A DNA stretch of 64,000 bases, from positions 78,410 through 142,409 of the forward strand of contig NZ_LRUF01000026.1 in NCBI RefSeq assembly GCF_001550155.1, read 5' to 3'. The notes below the pieces were generated by a model. It had not been told where the DNA came from. It made no database searches and worked only from the letters and a program-made list of their open reading frames with translations. The stretch comes from Pseudoalteromonas arabiensis. Its GTDB lineage: Bacteria; Pseudomonadota; Gammaproteobacteria; Enterobacterales; Alteromonadaceae. This document shows, piece after piece, positions 1 to 7,588 of the stretch. The stretch's first letter is position 1, and each line of letters begins with the position of its first letter. The translations under genes were made by a program, and so were the position numbers.

Positions 1-1
1 A

Positions 2-643
2 ACCTGCTCTATTTCACCAGATGTAAATGACCCTGGTTATCGTAATATCAACTTTGATAAGCTGGTGGCTGCGTATGTTGAGTCAACACTGGCATTAATG
101 GAAGGTGGTGCTGACCTTATTTTAATAGAAACCATCTTTGATACGCTTAATGCAAAAGCGGCTTCGTTTGCCGTTGAGGAAGCATTCGAGCAAGCTGGCC
201 GTAGTTTGCCTGTGATGATCTCAGGCACCATTACCGATGCCTCTGGTCGTACTTTATCAGGACAAACAACCGAAGCATTTTATAACTCAATTCGCCATAT
301 TAAACCGCTCTCAATCGGCCTTAACTGCGCCCTTGGCCCTGACTTACTGCGTCAATATGTTGAAGAGTTATCCCGTGTTTGTGAAACCTTTACCTCGGTG
401 CATCCCAATGCAGGTTTACCGAATGAGTTTGGTGAATATGATTTAGAAGCCCCTGAGATGGCCAAAGAAATTATCGATTGGGGCAAGTCTGGCTTTATCA
501 ATATTGTAGGTGGTTGTTGTGGCACCACACCGGCTCATATTAAGGCGTTTGCGAAAGGCCTTGAGGGTGTTAAACCTCGCCAATTACCTGAGCTTGAAGT
601 GCGTATGCGCTTATCGGGCCTTGAAGCGTGTAACTTAAACTAG
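2..643 (+). CDS. metH: Methionine synthase MetH, homocysteine-binding half (5' end outside window)
   Basis: This is the N-terminal homocysteine S-methyltransferase barrel of cobalamin-dependent methionine synthase, which activates homocysteine on zinc. The reading frame is open from base 2, so the start lies outside the window. The zinc ligands are visible as GLNCALGP and GGCCGTTP. The sequence aligns residue for residue with what I recall of E. coli MetH up to LSGLE, where that protein runs on into its folate domain. Here the frame ends in TAG at 641-643, and the folate/B12 part starts at an ATG three codons later in the same frame. I infer a two-subunit MetH; amber readthrough would rebuild the fused enzyme. 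Confidence 0.93.
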   Translation, partial: TCSISPDVNDPGYRNINFDKLVAAYVESTLALMEGGADLILIETIFDTLNAKAASFAVEEAFEQAGRSLPVMISGTITDASGRTLSGQTTEAFYNSIRHIKPLSIGLNCALGPDLLRQYVEELSRVCETFTSVHPNAGLPNEFGEYDLEAPEMAKEIIDWGKSGFINIVGGCCGTTPAHIKAFAKGLEGVKPRQLPELEVRMRLSGLEACNLN

Positions 644-652
644 GAAACCGAC

Positions 653-3283
653 ATGACTGACCAAATTGCTGTATTTACTAACGTCGGTGAGCGTACCAAT
701 GTAACAGGCTCGGCTAAGTTTAAGCGCTTGATCATGGAAGAAGATTACGAGACCGCTCTCGATGTTGCCCGTGAACAAGTTGAAAATGGCGCGCAAGTGA
801 TTGATATCAACATGGATGAAGCCATGTTGGACTCAAAAGCGGCGATGGTAAAGTTTTTAAACTTAATTGCCTCAGAGCCTGATATCTCAAAAGTACCTAT
901 CATGGTCGACTCATCTAAATGGGAGGTGATTGAAGCGGGCTTAAAATGTATTCAAGGCAAAGCCATTGTTAACTCAATTTCACTTAAAGAAGGTGAAGAG
1001 CCATTTATTCGCCAAGCTAAGCTAATTAAGCGCTTTGGTGCTGCTGCGGTGGTTATGGCGTTTGATGAAACCGGGCAAGCTGAAACCGCTGATCGTAAGT
1101 TCGAGATTTGTCAGCGTAGCTACAAAATTCTTGTTGAAGATATTGGCTTTCCGCCAGAAGACATTATTTTTGACCCGAACATTTTTGCTGTTGCAACGGG
1201 CATTGAAGAGCACGATAACTACGCGGTTGAGTTTATCGAAGGTACGCGTCGAATTAAGCAAGGCTTACCGCACTGTAAAGTGTCGGGCGGTGTATCGAAT
1301 GTGTCGTTCTCGTTCCGTGGTAATAACCCAGTACGTGAAGCGATTCACTCAGTGTTTTTATATCACGCGATTAAAGCGGGTATGGATATGGGCATTGTAA
1401 ATGCTGGCCAATTAGCGGTTTACGACGATATCCCCGAAGAGCTGCGCAAAGCAGTGGAAGATGTAATCCTCAATACCGACCCAGGTGCTGGTGAGCGACT
1501 TGTTGAACTTGCACCAAAATACTCAGGTATGGCGCAAGCAGAAAAAGTTGAAGATTTAGAGTGGCGTACTTGGCCTGTTGAAAAGCGCCTTGAACATGCG
1601 TTAGTAAAAGGCATTACCGAGTATATTGACGAAGATACTGAAGAGTGCCGTAAGAGCAAAGCTAAGCCTATCGAAGTGATCGAAGGCCCGCTTATGGACG
1701 GCATGAACGTAGTAGGCGACTTATTCGGCGCGGGTAAAATGTTCTTACCGCAGGTTGTTAAATCTGCTCGTGTAATGAAGCGCGCCGTTGCCTATCTTGA
1801 CCCTTTCATTGAAGCCGAAAAAGAAGAGGGCGCAACCAACGGTAAAGTGGTTATGGCAACCGTTAAGGGCGACGTACACGACATTGGTAAGAATATCGTA
1901 GGCGTTGTACTGCAGTGTAATAACTACGAGGTTATCGACCTTGGTGTTATGGTGCCGGCAGAGAAAATCTTGCAAACCGCCATTGACGAAAAAGCCGACA
2001 TTATTGGTTTATCAGGGCTGATTACCCCATCGCTTGATGAAATGGTGCATGTGGCGAAAGAAATGACCCGTCGTGGTTTTGAATTACCGCTACTGATTGG
2101 CGGTGCAACAACCTCTAAAGCGCATACCGCGGTTAAAATTGAGCCTCAGTATGATAAAGGTGTGGTTTACGTCAATAACGCCAGCCGCGCAGTGGGTGTG
2201 GTTTCTAATTTATTGTCGAAAGAGTTAAAACCGGCATTTTTAGAGAAAACCAAGGCTGAGTATGAAAAAGTACGTGAACAACAAGCACGTAAAAAGCCTC
2301 GCTCAAAACCCGTTACTTTACAGCGTGCTCGCGACAACGCAGTCAAACTTGATTGGGACAACTACACGCCACCTGTGCCGAAAAAGCTGGGTGTCACTGA
2401 GTTTAAAGATGTTTCGATTGCGACGTTAAGACAGTACATCGACTGGACACCTTATTTCATGACGTGGTCAATCGCTGGTAAGTACCCACGTATTCTTGAA
2501 GATGAAATTGTTGGTGAACAAGCTAAAAGCTTATTCGCTGATGCTAATGCAATGCTTGATGAGCTAGAGCAATCAGGTGCGTTACAACCACTTGGTGTCA
2601 TTGGTTTATTCCCTGCAAACCGTGTAGGGGATGACATTGAGATTTACACCGATGAGTCGCGTACAACGCTTTTAACTACATCGTGTCATTTACGCCAGCA
2701 AACTGAAAAAACCGACTTTGCTAACTACTGTTTAGCTGATTATATCGCGCCTAAAGGCACCCCTGATTACTTTGGTGCGTTTGCGGTTACCGGTGGTCTT
2801 GAAGAAGATGACCTTGCCGATGCCTTTGATGCTAAGCAAGATGACTACAATAAGATTATGGTTAAAGCCGTAGCAGACCGTTTAGCTGAAGCATTTGCAG
2901 AGTACTTACATGAGCAAGTGCGTAAAGAGTATTGGGGCTATGCGGTAGATGAAAATCTATCGAACGATGAGCTTATTCGTGAAAACTACCAAGGTATTCG
3001 TCCAGCGCCAGGTTATCCTGCTTGTCCTGAGCATACAGAGAAGAAGAAAATCTGGCAGTTACTAGATACCGAGCAGCGTATTGGCATGAAACTAACCAGT
3101 TCATACGCAATGTGGCCTGGGGCGGCGGTATCAGGTTGGTATTTCTCTCATCCTGAAGCTAAGTACTATGCGGTGGCACAAATTCAACAAGATCAGGTTG
3201 AAGATTACGCTAAGCGCACCAACATGACTCTTGCCGAAGCTGAGCGTTGGCTATCACCGAACTTAGGCTACGAGCCAGAATAG
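653..3283 (+). CDS. metH: Methionine synthase MetH, folate/cobalamin/activation half
   Basis: This 876-residue protein carries the methyltetrahydrofolate-binding domain (about 1-300, opening with VGERTNVTGSAKF), the cap and B12-binding domain (about 310-540) and the C-terminal AdoMet-binding reactivation domain (about 560-876). The cobalt-ligand motif DVHDIG is at 407-412, with His409 as lower ligand. With the upstream gene it would transfer methyl groups from methyl-THF through cobalamin to homocysteine. An AGGA at 642-645 overlaps the upstream stop and sits 7 nt before the ATG, so independent initiation is well supported. A strong terminator follows. Confidence 0.95.
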   Translation: MTDQIAVFTNVGERTNVTGSAKFKRLIMEEDYETALDVAREQVENGAQVIDINMDEAMLDSKAAMVKFLNLIASEPDISKVPIMVDSSKWEVIEAGLKCIQGKAIVNSISLKEGEEPFIRQAKLIKRFGAAAVVMAFDETGQAETADRKFEICQRSYKILVEDIGFPPEDIIFDPNIFAVATGIEEHDNYAVEFIEGTRRIKQGLPHCKVSGGVSNVSFSFRGNNPVREAIHSVFLYHAIKAGMDMGIVNAGQLAVYDDIPEELRKAVEDVILNTDPGAGERLVELAPKYSGMAQAEKVEDLEWRTWPVEKRLEHALVKGITEYIDEDTEECRKSKAKPIEVIEGPLMDGMNVVGDLFGAGKMFLPQVVKSARVMKRAVAYLDPFIEAEKEEGATNGKVVMATVKGDVHDIGKNIVGVVLQCNNYEVIDLGVMVPAEKILQTAIDEKADIIGLSGLITPSLDEMVHVAKEMTRRGFELPLLIGGATTSKAHTAVKIEPQYDKGVVYVNNASRAVGVVSNLLSKELKPAFLEKTKAEYEKVREQQARKKPRSKPVTLQRARDNAVKLDWDNYTPPVPKKLGVTEFKDVSIATLRQYIDWTPYFMTWSIAGKYPRILEDEIVGEQAKSLFADANAMLDELEQSGALQPLGVIGLFPANRVGDDIEIYTDESRTTLLTTSCHLRQQTEKTDFANYCLADYIAPKGTPDYFGAFAVTGGLEEDDLADAFDAKQDDYNKIMVKAVADRLAEAFAEYLHEQVRKEYWGYAVDENLSNDELIRENYQGIRPAPGYPACPEHTEKKKIWQLLDTEQRIGMKLTSSYAMWPGAAVSGWYFSHPEAKYYAVAQIQQDQVEDYAKRTNMTLAEAERWLSPNLGYEPE

Positions 3284-3289
3284 TAAACA

Positions 3290-3318
3290 GCCGAGTATGT
3301 AAATACTCGGCTTTTTTT
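3290..3318 (+). terminator. Rho-independent terminator of metH
   Basis: A 9-bp stem (GCCGAGTAT with ATACTCGGC) closes on a GTAA loop and is followed by seven T residues, 7 nt after the metH stop. Confidence 0.9.
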
Positions 3319-3395
3319 ATTGTGCTTAGATTTGCATGATAAAGTCTTAATTTGAGAGAGTGGTGCTAGAAGCCACTTACTATATAAAAACTGCA

Positions 3396-3746
3396 CTACA
3401 CCATAGCGCGATTACAATAGGTCGCTTTCTCAAAATCACTGATGTTCATTGCAATGTTGGGAACATCTGGAAACAAATTAACAAGCTTACTAACAATTAA
3501 CTTTGATAAGTTTGCCTTTTGCTCTGTTGTTCTTCCTTGCATTATATGCGCAAATACGTGAATAAAATCCTCTCGCTTATTTCCGACCGAATGAACGTTA
3601 AATGGATTCACTCTCACTTTTATATCACTTTCATCGAATAAGCCTGTAGAGTTAGCTTGATGATGGATCTGTTCGATAAGATATTCTTCGTTGTTGGTTT
3701 TTAGAACCATCGCTGAACAATCTATTATAAAGTGTGGTATATGCAT
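3396..3746 (-). CDS. 5-carboxymethyl-2-hydroxymuconate isomerase (HpaF/CHMI)-like tautomerase
   Basis: The protein (116 residues from ATG) begins MHIPHFIIDCS and keeps the CHMI family pattern (PHFIIDCS near the start, HVFAHIMQGR in the middle). CHMI belongs to the tautomerase superfamily, which uses an N-terminal proline exposed by Met removal. Here that proline is fourth if the ATG at 3746 is used. The Shine-Dalgarno AAGGAG (3752-3747) directly abuts this ATG, but is 6 nt from the ATA codon at 3740-3738 that precedes the proline. Either translation starts at a non-standard AUA, or the family start codon has mutated and the enzyme is altered. No homoprotocatechuate pathway genes are nearby, so the substrate is unknown. 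Confidence 0.7.
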   Translation of the reverse strand: MHIPHFIIDCSAMVLKTNNEEYLIEQIHHQANSTGLFDESDIKVRVNPFNVHSVGNKREDFIHVFAHIMQGRTTEQKANLSKLIVSKLVNLFPDVPNIAMNISDFEKATYCNRAMV

Positions 3747-3870
3747 CTCCTTATGATGATCTGTATTACTGACGTTTGTTGAATTCCAGCTTAGCGATAA
3801 TATGCAAATTTTTTATATTTATCGTAATAACGGCCAAAAGTAATTAGATCTCACTCTACCACGAAAACCT

Positions 3871-4140
3871 TTAGGAGCTTTTAATTAACTTTTCTGGCTC
3901 TTTAGCAAACCACATTATAAAACTGCACTTTTTACATGATAACAAGGAAGCTGTGCTGTTAGCCCAATCTAAATTTAGAAAAGTCATGCCAGCTGTGTTT
4001 AATTGAGCGTCACCTAACTCAAACCGATTATGGCTGCAATGAATACATGTCACTTTTACACCGTTCACTTGATACTCATCAGAATTGACTGCGTTAATTG
4101 CTCCCTTGAGGCCTTTACCTAATTTAGAAATGAATGACAT
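3871..4140 (-). CDS. Small zinc-ribbon-like protein, function unknown
   Basis: This 89-residue protein has two CxxC pairs, CIHC near residue 33 and CKKC near residue 70, which should form a zinc ribbon. The N-terminus is an amphipathic stretch (FISKLGKGLKGAINAV). The start is supported by GGAG 7 nt before the ATG. I do not recognise a specific family. It is transcribed away from the flagellar locus, and neither neighbour suggests a role. Confidence 0.6.
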   Translation of the reverse strand: MSFISKLGKGLKGAINAVNSDEYQVNGVKVTCIHCSHNRFELGDAQLNTAGMTFLNLDWANSTASLLSCKKCSFIMWFAKEPEKLIKSS

Positions 4141-4449
4141 TTTAAATCTCCATATAAGTATAGTGAGTCTTAAAGCTACTCGTTTAGTTGTGTATTTAAT
4201 AATACTAGCAAGATAAATTAATCACTGATTTAATTCAATTTATACTAAATAACAATATAAATAAGAGTGGTATTGTTGCTAAAACAAGTAGAAGCCAACC
4301 CTTTCTTACTATCAAATCCCGTAGGGAGACAATTGATAGTTATATTCTAGTGCGTTGCTTCTAATCGCTTGATTATCCCAACTTAACTATACGTAAAATA
4401 GAAAGCACCACACCAATGAACTGATGTGATGCTAGGGGAGGCATAAAAA
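4141..4449. other. Intergenic region between zinc-ribbon gene and flgN
   Basis: About 310 bases without a gene. It holds the ribosome-binding site of the zinc-ribbon gene at its left edge and the flgAMN terminator hairpin at 4393-4433. The AT-rich middle shows nothing else I can support. Confidence 0.5.
4393..4433 (-). terminator. Terminator of the flgAMN operon
   Basis: On the minus strand a 12-bp stem (AGCATCACATCA with TGGTGTGGTGCT, two G-U pairs) has a GTTCAT loop and is followed by the T-rich tail TTCTATTTT. The G-U pairs form only in the minus-strand transcript, which fits termination after flgN. Confidence 0.7.
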
Positions 4450-4878
4450 TTAAAAAGGTGATTCAGGGTAAGCGGTTTTGCTTTGTGTGCCTGTTAGTCT
4501 GTGCAGTAACTGTTTTTGTCGGGCTAATAATAAACCTGAACGTTCGTTAAGTGCCTGACAATGCTTTGATTTAATGACTAACTGCTGCATTAATGTTTGT
4601 GTTGTTTGTTTAATTTCTTTTGGCAACTTTTCAACTAACATCATTAAGCCTTCTTTACCTTGTGCAAGCCCTAAACTTTGTAAATAGCTTTCACGGCTTA
4701 GATGGTTTTTATCTAAAGACTGTAAAACAGCAGACATCTTGGCGTTGTGCTGTTGTAATGTTGTATCTCGTTCGCTTAGAAGCACATACTGTTGTTCAAG
4801 TGCACTAATGAGTGAATCAAGCTTGCGTACATCGTGTTGTAGGCTTTCAATAAACTGCTTAATGCTGTTTATGGTCAT
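4450..4878 (-). CDS. flgN: FlgN-like flagellar export chaperone (lateral system)
   Basis: This 142-residue, almost wholly helical protein is rich in Leu, Gln and charged residues. Its length and helix pattern (IKQFIESLQHDVRKLDSLISALEQQ at the start, cited in part) suit FlgN, the cytoplasmic chaperone that binds the hook-filament junction proteins FlgK and FlgL. The assignment rests largely on position: it is last in flgA-flgM-flgN and overlaps flgM by 4 nt, as in other lateral flagellar loci. Its clients FlgK and FlgL are encoded at the far end of the divergent operon. Confidence 0.8.
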   Translation of the reverse strand: MTINSIKQFIESLQHDVRKLDSLISALEQQYVLLSERDTTLQQHNAKMSAVLQSLDKNHLSRESYLQSLGLAQGKEGLMMLVEKLPKEIKQTTQTLMQQLVIKSKHCQALNERSGLLLARQKQLLHRLTGTQSKTAYPESPF

Positions 4879-5183
4879 TTTTTATGAAACTCTAGTAGGG
4901 CATTGATTAATGTATCTTGGTCAAGCGACAGCTCACCATTAGCAATAGCGGCTTTTACTTTTGCTACTTTTTCAAGGTCAACATCAGGCTTTGACGCTAA
5001 GTCTTCAAAGGTATTATCGATTGTTTTACTAAGCGAACTAATTTGTTCTGCGCTTGCTTGCTTGTTCGCCGCTGTGTGAGATTTTTTACTGATATCTTGA
5101 TTGCCCGCATCAATAAAGTTGTTCACTTTTGCAGCTTGCTCAACATGACTACTGCTACCTTTGTTGTTTATGTTCATTATCAA
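4875..5183 (-). CDS. flgM: FlgM anti-sigma28 factor (lateral system)
   Basis: This 102-residue protein has the FlgM layout: a polar, disordered N-terminal half (NINNKGSSSHVEQ) and a C-terminal sigma-binding segment ending in LSLDQDTLINALLEFHKK. It should hold LafS (21424-22146) inactive until the hook-basal body is complete, then leave through the export gate. The ATG follows a purine-rich GGGG stretch. A possible sigma28-type promoter lies just upstream at 5225-5250, which would allow flgMN to be made separately from flgA. Confidence 0.88.
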   Translation of the reverse strand: MIMNINNKGSSSHVEQAAKVNNFIDAGNQDISKKSHTAANKQASAEQISSLSKTIDNTFEDLASKPDVDLEKVAKVKAAIANGELSLDQDTLINALLEFHKK

Positions 5184-5224
5184 TCCCCAATTAATTTTCT
5201 ACTAATTTTGTAAAGCGACCCAAT

Positions 5225-5250
5225 TTATCGATTTCTTAAATTTATTTTTA
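5225..5250 (-). promoter_or_regulatory. Possible sigma28 promoter for flgMN
   Basis: On the minus strand ATCGATAA (5232-5225) matches the sigma28 -10 element GCCGATAA at 6 of 8 positions. A weak TAAA-containing -35 (5250-5243) lies 10 nt upstream. It sits between the flgA stop and flgM. The -35 is poor, so this is only a candidate. Confidence 0.35.
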
Positions 5251-5253
5251 AAT

Positions 5254-6015
5254 TTATAAAAGTGTTGCTTTTACAACCCCTTTATCAATCACTTGGCCTT
5301 CAACAATTTTACCAGAACTGAGGTTTTTTACTTTGATCATTTGGCCTTTAATCCCTTCCTCAAGTGCAATTGCTTTTACGCTTGCAGTAAAGGAGCTTGT
5401 GCTGATGAGAAGTTTTATATGCTGCTCTTTATTGACTAGGTAGTTATTTTCGAGCTGTCTGCGAGTGATTAAATCGCCTTGCTTGATGTTTCTTTTAACT
5501 GTCATTCCAATCAATTCATTTGTGCTCGTTTCCATACCGTAAACGTGTTTTGCAATATTAATCGAATCATAGTTTAGTAACTCATTACTTAACACTTCGC
5601 CGCGTTGTAAGTCGCGTTTAGCAACGACTAAATTGAGCCACAGATCCACTTTTGCGGTGGCTCTAAATTGCCAAATAGGATCTGCACAGCTGACGGTCAG
5701 ACGAATTCTGCCTGCGGGAATGGAATTGGGTTTTACTCTGTTTATTGATAACTGATCACAGCTAAGCTCTTTTGCTGCAGCTGGTATGTATAACGCAATT
5801 TTTTTTTGCTGACTTTGCTTGTTTATGCTGCCCAAGTAATGAGTTATTTCGTTATTTATATACCGTTTAATCTCTTTTTTAAAGTTGCTTGCTAAGACAT
5901 TGGCTGAAAATAACAAGGAAATAATTCCAAAAAAGAGGAAAAAAGCACCATTCCGTATCGGAAGTATTGCTTCCGCTTTGGCGTGCCTTAGATTGAATTT
6001 ATTACAGTAACTCAT
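5254..6015 (-). CDS. flgA: FlgA P-ring assembly chaperone (lateral system)
   Basis: This is a periplasmic chaperone for P-ring (FlgI) assembly. The 253-residue protein has an unusually long N-terminal region before a hydrophobic signal segment at about 24-42 (FFLFFGIISLLFSANVLA). The C-terminal SAF/FlgA domain follows, with the typical sequence VVAKRDLQRGEVLS and the final region IKVKNLSSGKIVEGQV. It is divergent from flgB across about 100 bases. No clear ribosome-binding site precedes the first ATG, so the start could be further in. Confidence 0.9.
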   Translation of the reverse strand: MSYCNKFNLRHAKAEAILPIRNGAFFLFFGIISLLFSANVLASNFKKEIKRYINNEITHYLGSINKQSQQKKIALYIPAAAKELSCDQLSINRVKPNSIPAGRIRLTVSCADPIWQFRATAKVDLWLNLVVAKRDLQRGEVLSNELLNYDSINIAKHVYGMETSTNELIGMTVKRNIKQGDLITRRQLENNYLVNKEQHIKLLISTSSFTASVKAIALEEGIKGQMIKVKNLSSGKIVEGQVIDKGVVKATLL

Positions 6016-6037
6016 TGAAAAATATGTCTTATAAAAT

Positions 6038-6054
6038 TTGGCACAAAGGTTGTT
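6038..6054 (+). promoter_or_regulatory. Candidate sigma54 promoter for flgBCDEFGHIJKL
   Basis: TTGGCAC (-24, 6038-6044) is followed by N5 and TTGTT (-12). Ten bases separate the GG from the GT, the spacing required by sigma54 holoenzyme. The -12 element has GT instead of GC. LafK, encoded in this locus, is the expected activator. The flgB ATG is about 65 bases downstream. Confidence 0.55.
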
Positions 6055-6119
6055 AATAGCCTTATACCGAATTCAAAATGTGCAAACGAGCATACAAGAC
6101 GTAGTCAGTTGAGGCAACA

Positions 6120-6491
6120 ATGGCATTATTTGATAAAGCGTTAGGCGTACACCCATTTGCTATGCAGTTGAGAATAGACAGAGCTGAGGTGATCGCAAGT
6201 AACCTAGCAAATGTTGATACCCCAAATTTTAAAGCCAGAGATGTGGATTACCAGCAAATTTTGGGCGATGTCGCAGCGAGTATGGAGCATAACAATGATG
6301 TAGGCTTTGCGGGAATCACTGCCAATGAGCTGATGTATCGTGTGCCGTATCAAGCATCCAGTGATGGTAATACCGTAGAGCTCAATGTCGAGCAGGCAAA
6401 ATTCTCTAACAACAGCATGGATTTTCAGACCAGTATGACCTTTCTAAACATGAAAATCAGTGGCCTGCATAAAGTAATCAAAGGAAATTAA
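6120..6491 (+). CDS. flgB: FlgB proximal rod protein (lateral)
   Basis: FlgB is a 123-residue rod subunit linking the MS ring to the rod. The conserved rod/hook signature SNLANVDTPNFKARDVDY is at about residues 28-45, and the C-terminal helix (NSMDFQTSMTFLNMKISGL) completes the split D0 domain. GAGG at 6110 positions the start. It is the first gene of the flgB-flgL run and is 2 nt from flgC. Confidence 0.95.
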   Translation: MALFDKALGVHPFAMQLRIDRAEVIASNLANVDTPNFKARDVDYQQILGDVAASMEHNNDVGFAGITANELMYRVPYQASSDGNTVELNVEQAKFSNNSMDFQTSMTFLNMKISGLHKVIKGN

Positions 6492-6493
6492 TA

Positions 6494-6910
6494 ATGTCTT
6501 TTAATTCTATTTATGACATTAGCGGCAGTGCAATGCGTGCTCAAGTGATGCGCTTAGATACCATTGCTTCTAACCTTGCTAATGCTGACACAGCGGCGTC
6601 TACCGAAGAGGGCGCATATAAGGCGCTTAAACCGGTTTTTTCTGCCATGTATAAAGACTCTTTTGATCAGCAAAATGTTGCGGCTGCTGTTAATACCATG
6701 GGTGTGACAGAGTCTAATCGTACTGTTGAGCAACGTTATGAGCCTAACAACCCACTTGCCAATGATGATGGCTATGTCTTCTATTCAAACGTCAATGTAC
6801 TTGAAGAAATGGCAGACATGATGTCAGCAAGTCGTAGTTATCAAACATCCGTTGATGTTATGTCGCGTGTTAACAGCATGCAGCAAAGCATTCTTAAATT
6901 AGGACAGTAG
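6494..6910 (+). CDS. flgC: FlgC proximal rod protein (lateral)
   Basis: FlgC is a 138-residue rod protein. It shows the N-terminal motif MRLDTIASNLANADTA and the C-terminal VLEEMADMMSASRSYQTSVDVM, which pack together as a coiled coil in the rod. Length is normal for the family. It lies between flgB and flgD with tight spacing, indicating one transcript. Confidence 0.95.
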   Translation: MSFNSIYDISGSAMRAQVMRLDTIASNLANADTAASTEEGAYKALKPVFSAMYKDSFDQQNVAAAVNTMGVTESNRTVEQRYEPNNPLANDDGYVFYSNVNVLEEMADMMSASRSYQTSVDVMSRVNSMQQSILKLGQ

Positions 6911-6914
6911 CACC

Positions 6915-7571
6915 ATGGATATCGCAAATACCACACATAGCAATAATAATGCTGCCAATGTAAGCTCAAGTATTTCAGGGAATGTTAACTCGGCAGAAGA
7001 AATGTCGACCATGTTTTTAGAGTTGCTAGTGGCACAGATCAGTAATCAGAACCCGTTACAACCTATGGACGGAACCGAATATGTTAGCCAACTAGCTGAA
7101 TTCTCAAATGTTGAATCATTACAAAGTATAAAAAATAACACCAGTGCGAGTTTAGATAACAGTAGCAGCATGTTAGTCCTTGAAGCGACCAACTTAGTTG
7201 GTGAAACAGTGACAGTGCCAGCGGATGTGGTGGCTTTAGAAAAAGAGGGCAAAGTGTCGGGTCTTGTTAACTTATCAACACCTGCTGATTCAGTCACTGT
7301 GCAACTTTATGACAGTAATGGCCAGTTAGTTGAAGAAAAACAGTTGGCATACAGTGGTGTGGGTTCTTTGAATTTCGAATTTGATGAACAAGATGCGGGT
7401 GGCTATTCGATTAATGCTTTTTCGACTACCAATGGTGTTTCACAACGCCTAACACCTTGGCTAAATGGTGAAGTAGAACGCGTTTCTGTGGGTAGCAGCA
7501 GCGACGATATTTTATTGCAAGTTGATGGCTTAGGTAATTTTGCCTTAACCGATATTAATCAAGTTGCTTAG
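6915..7571 (+). CDS. flgD: FlgD hook-capping protein (lateral)
   Basis: FlgD is the scaffold that caps the growing hook and is discarded afterwards. The 218-residue protein has the N-terminal FlgD core, including FLELLVAQISNQNPLQPMDG and YVSQLAEFSNVESLQ (residues about 34-70). FlgD-type Ig/Tudor regions follow, with the expected LVGETVTVPAD stretch. It is directly followed by the hook gene it serves. Confidence 0.95.
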   Translation: MDIANTTHSNNNAANVSSSISGNVNSAEEMSTMFLELLVAQISNQNPLQPMDGTEYVSQLAEFSNVESLQSIKNNTSASLDNSSSMLVLEATNLVGETVTVPADVVALEKEGKVSGLVNLSTPADSVTVQLYDSNGQLVEEKQLAYSGVGSLNFEFDEQDAGGYSINAFSTTNGVSQRLTPWLNGEVERVSVGSSSDDILLQVDGLGNFALTDINQVA

Positions 7572-7588
7572 ACTGAAGAGGAATAATT

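Noticed and set aside
600..660. metH frameshift or sequencing error
   Set aside because: Both parts are in the same frame, split exactly at a domain boundary, with a ribosome-binding site for the second part. A base error at the TAG remains possible but is less likely.
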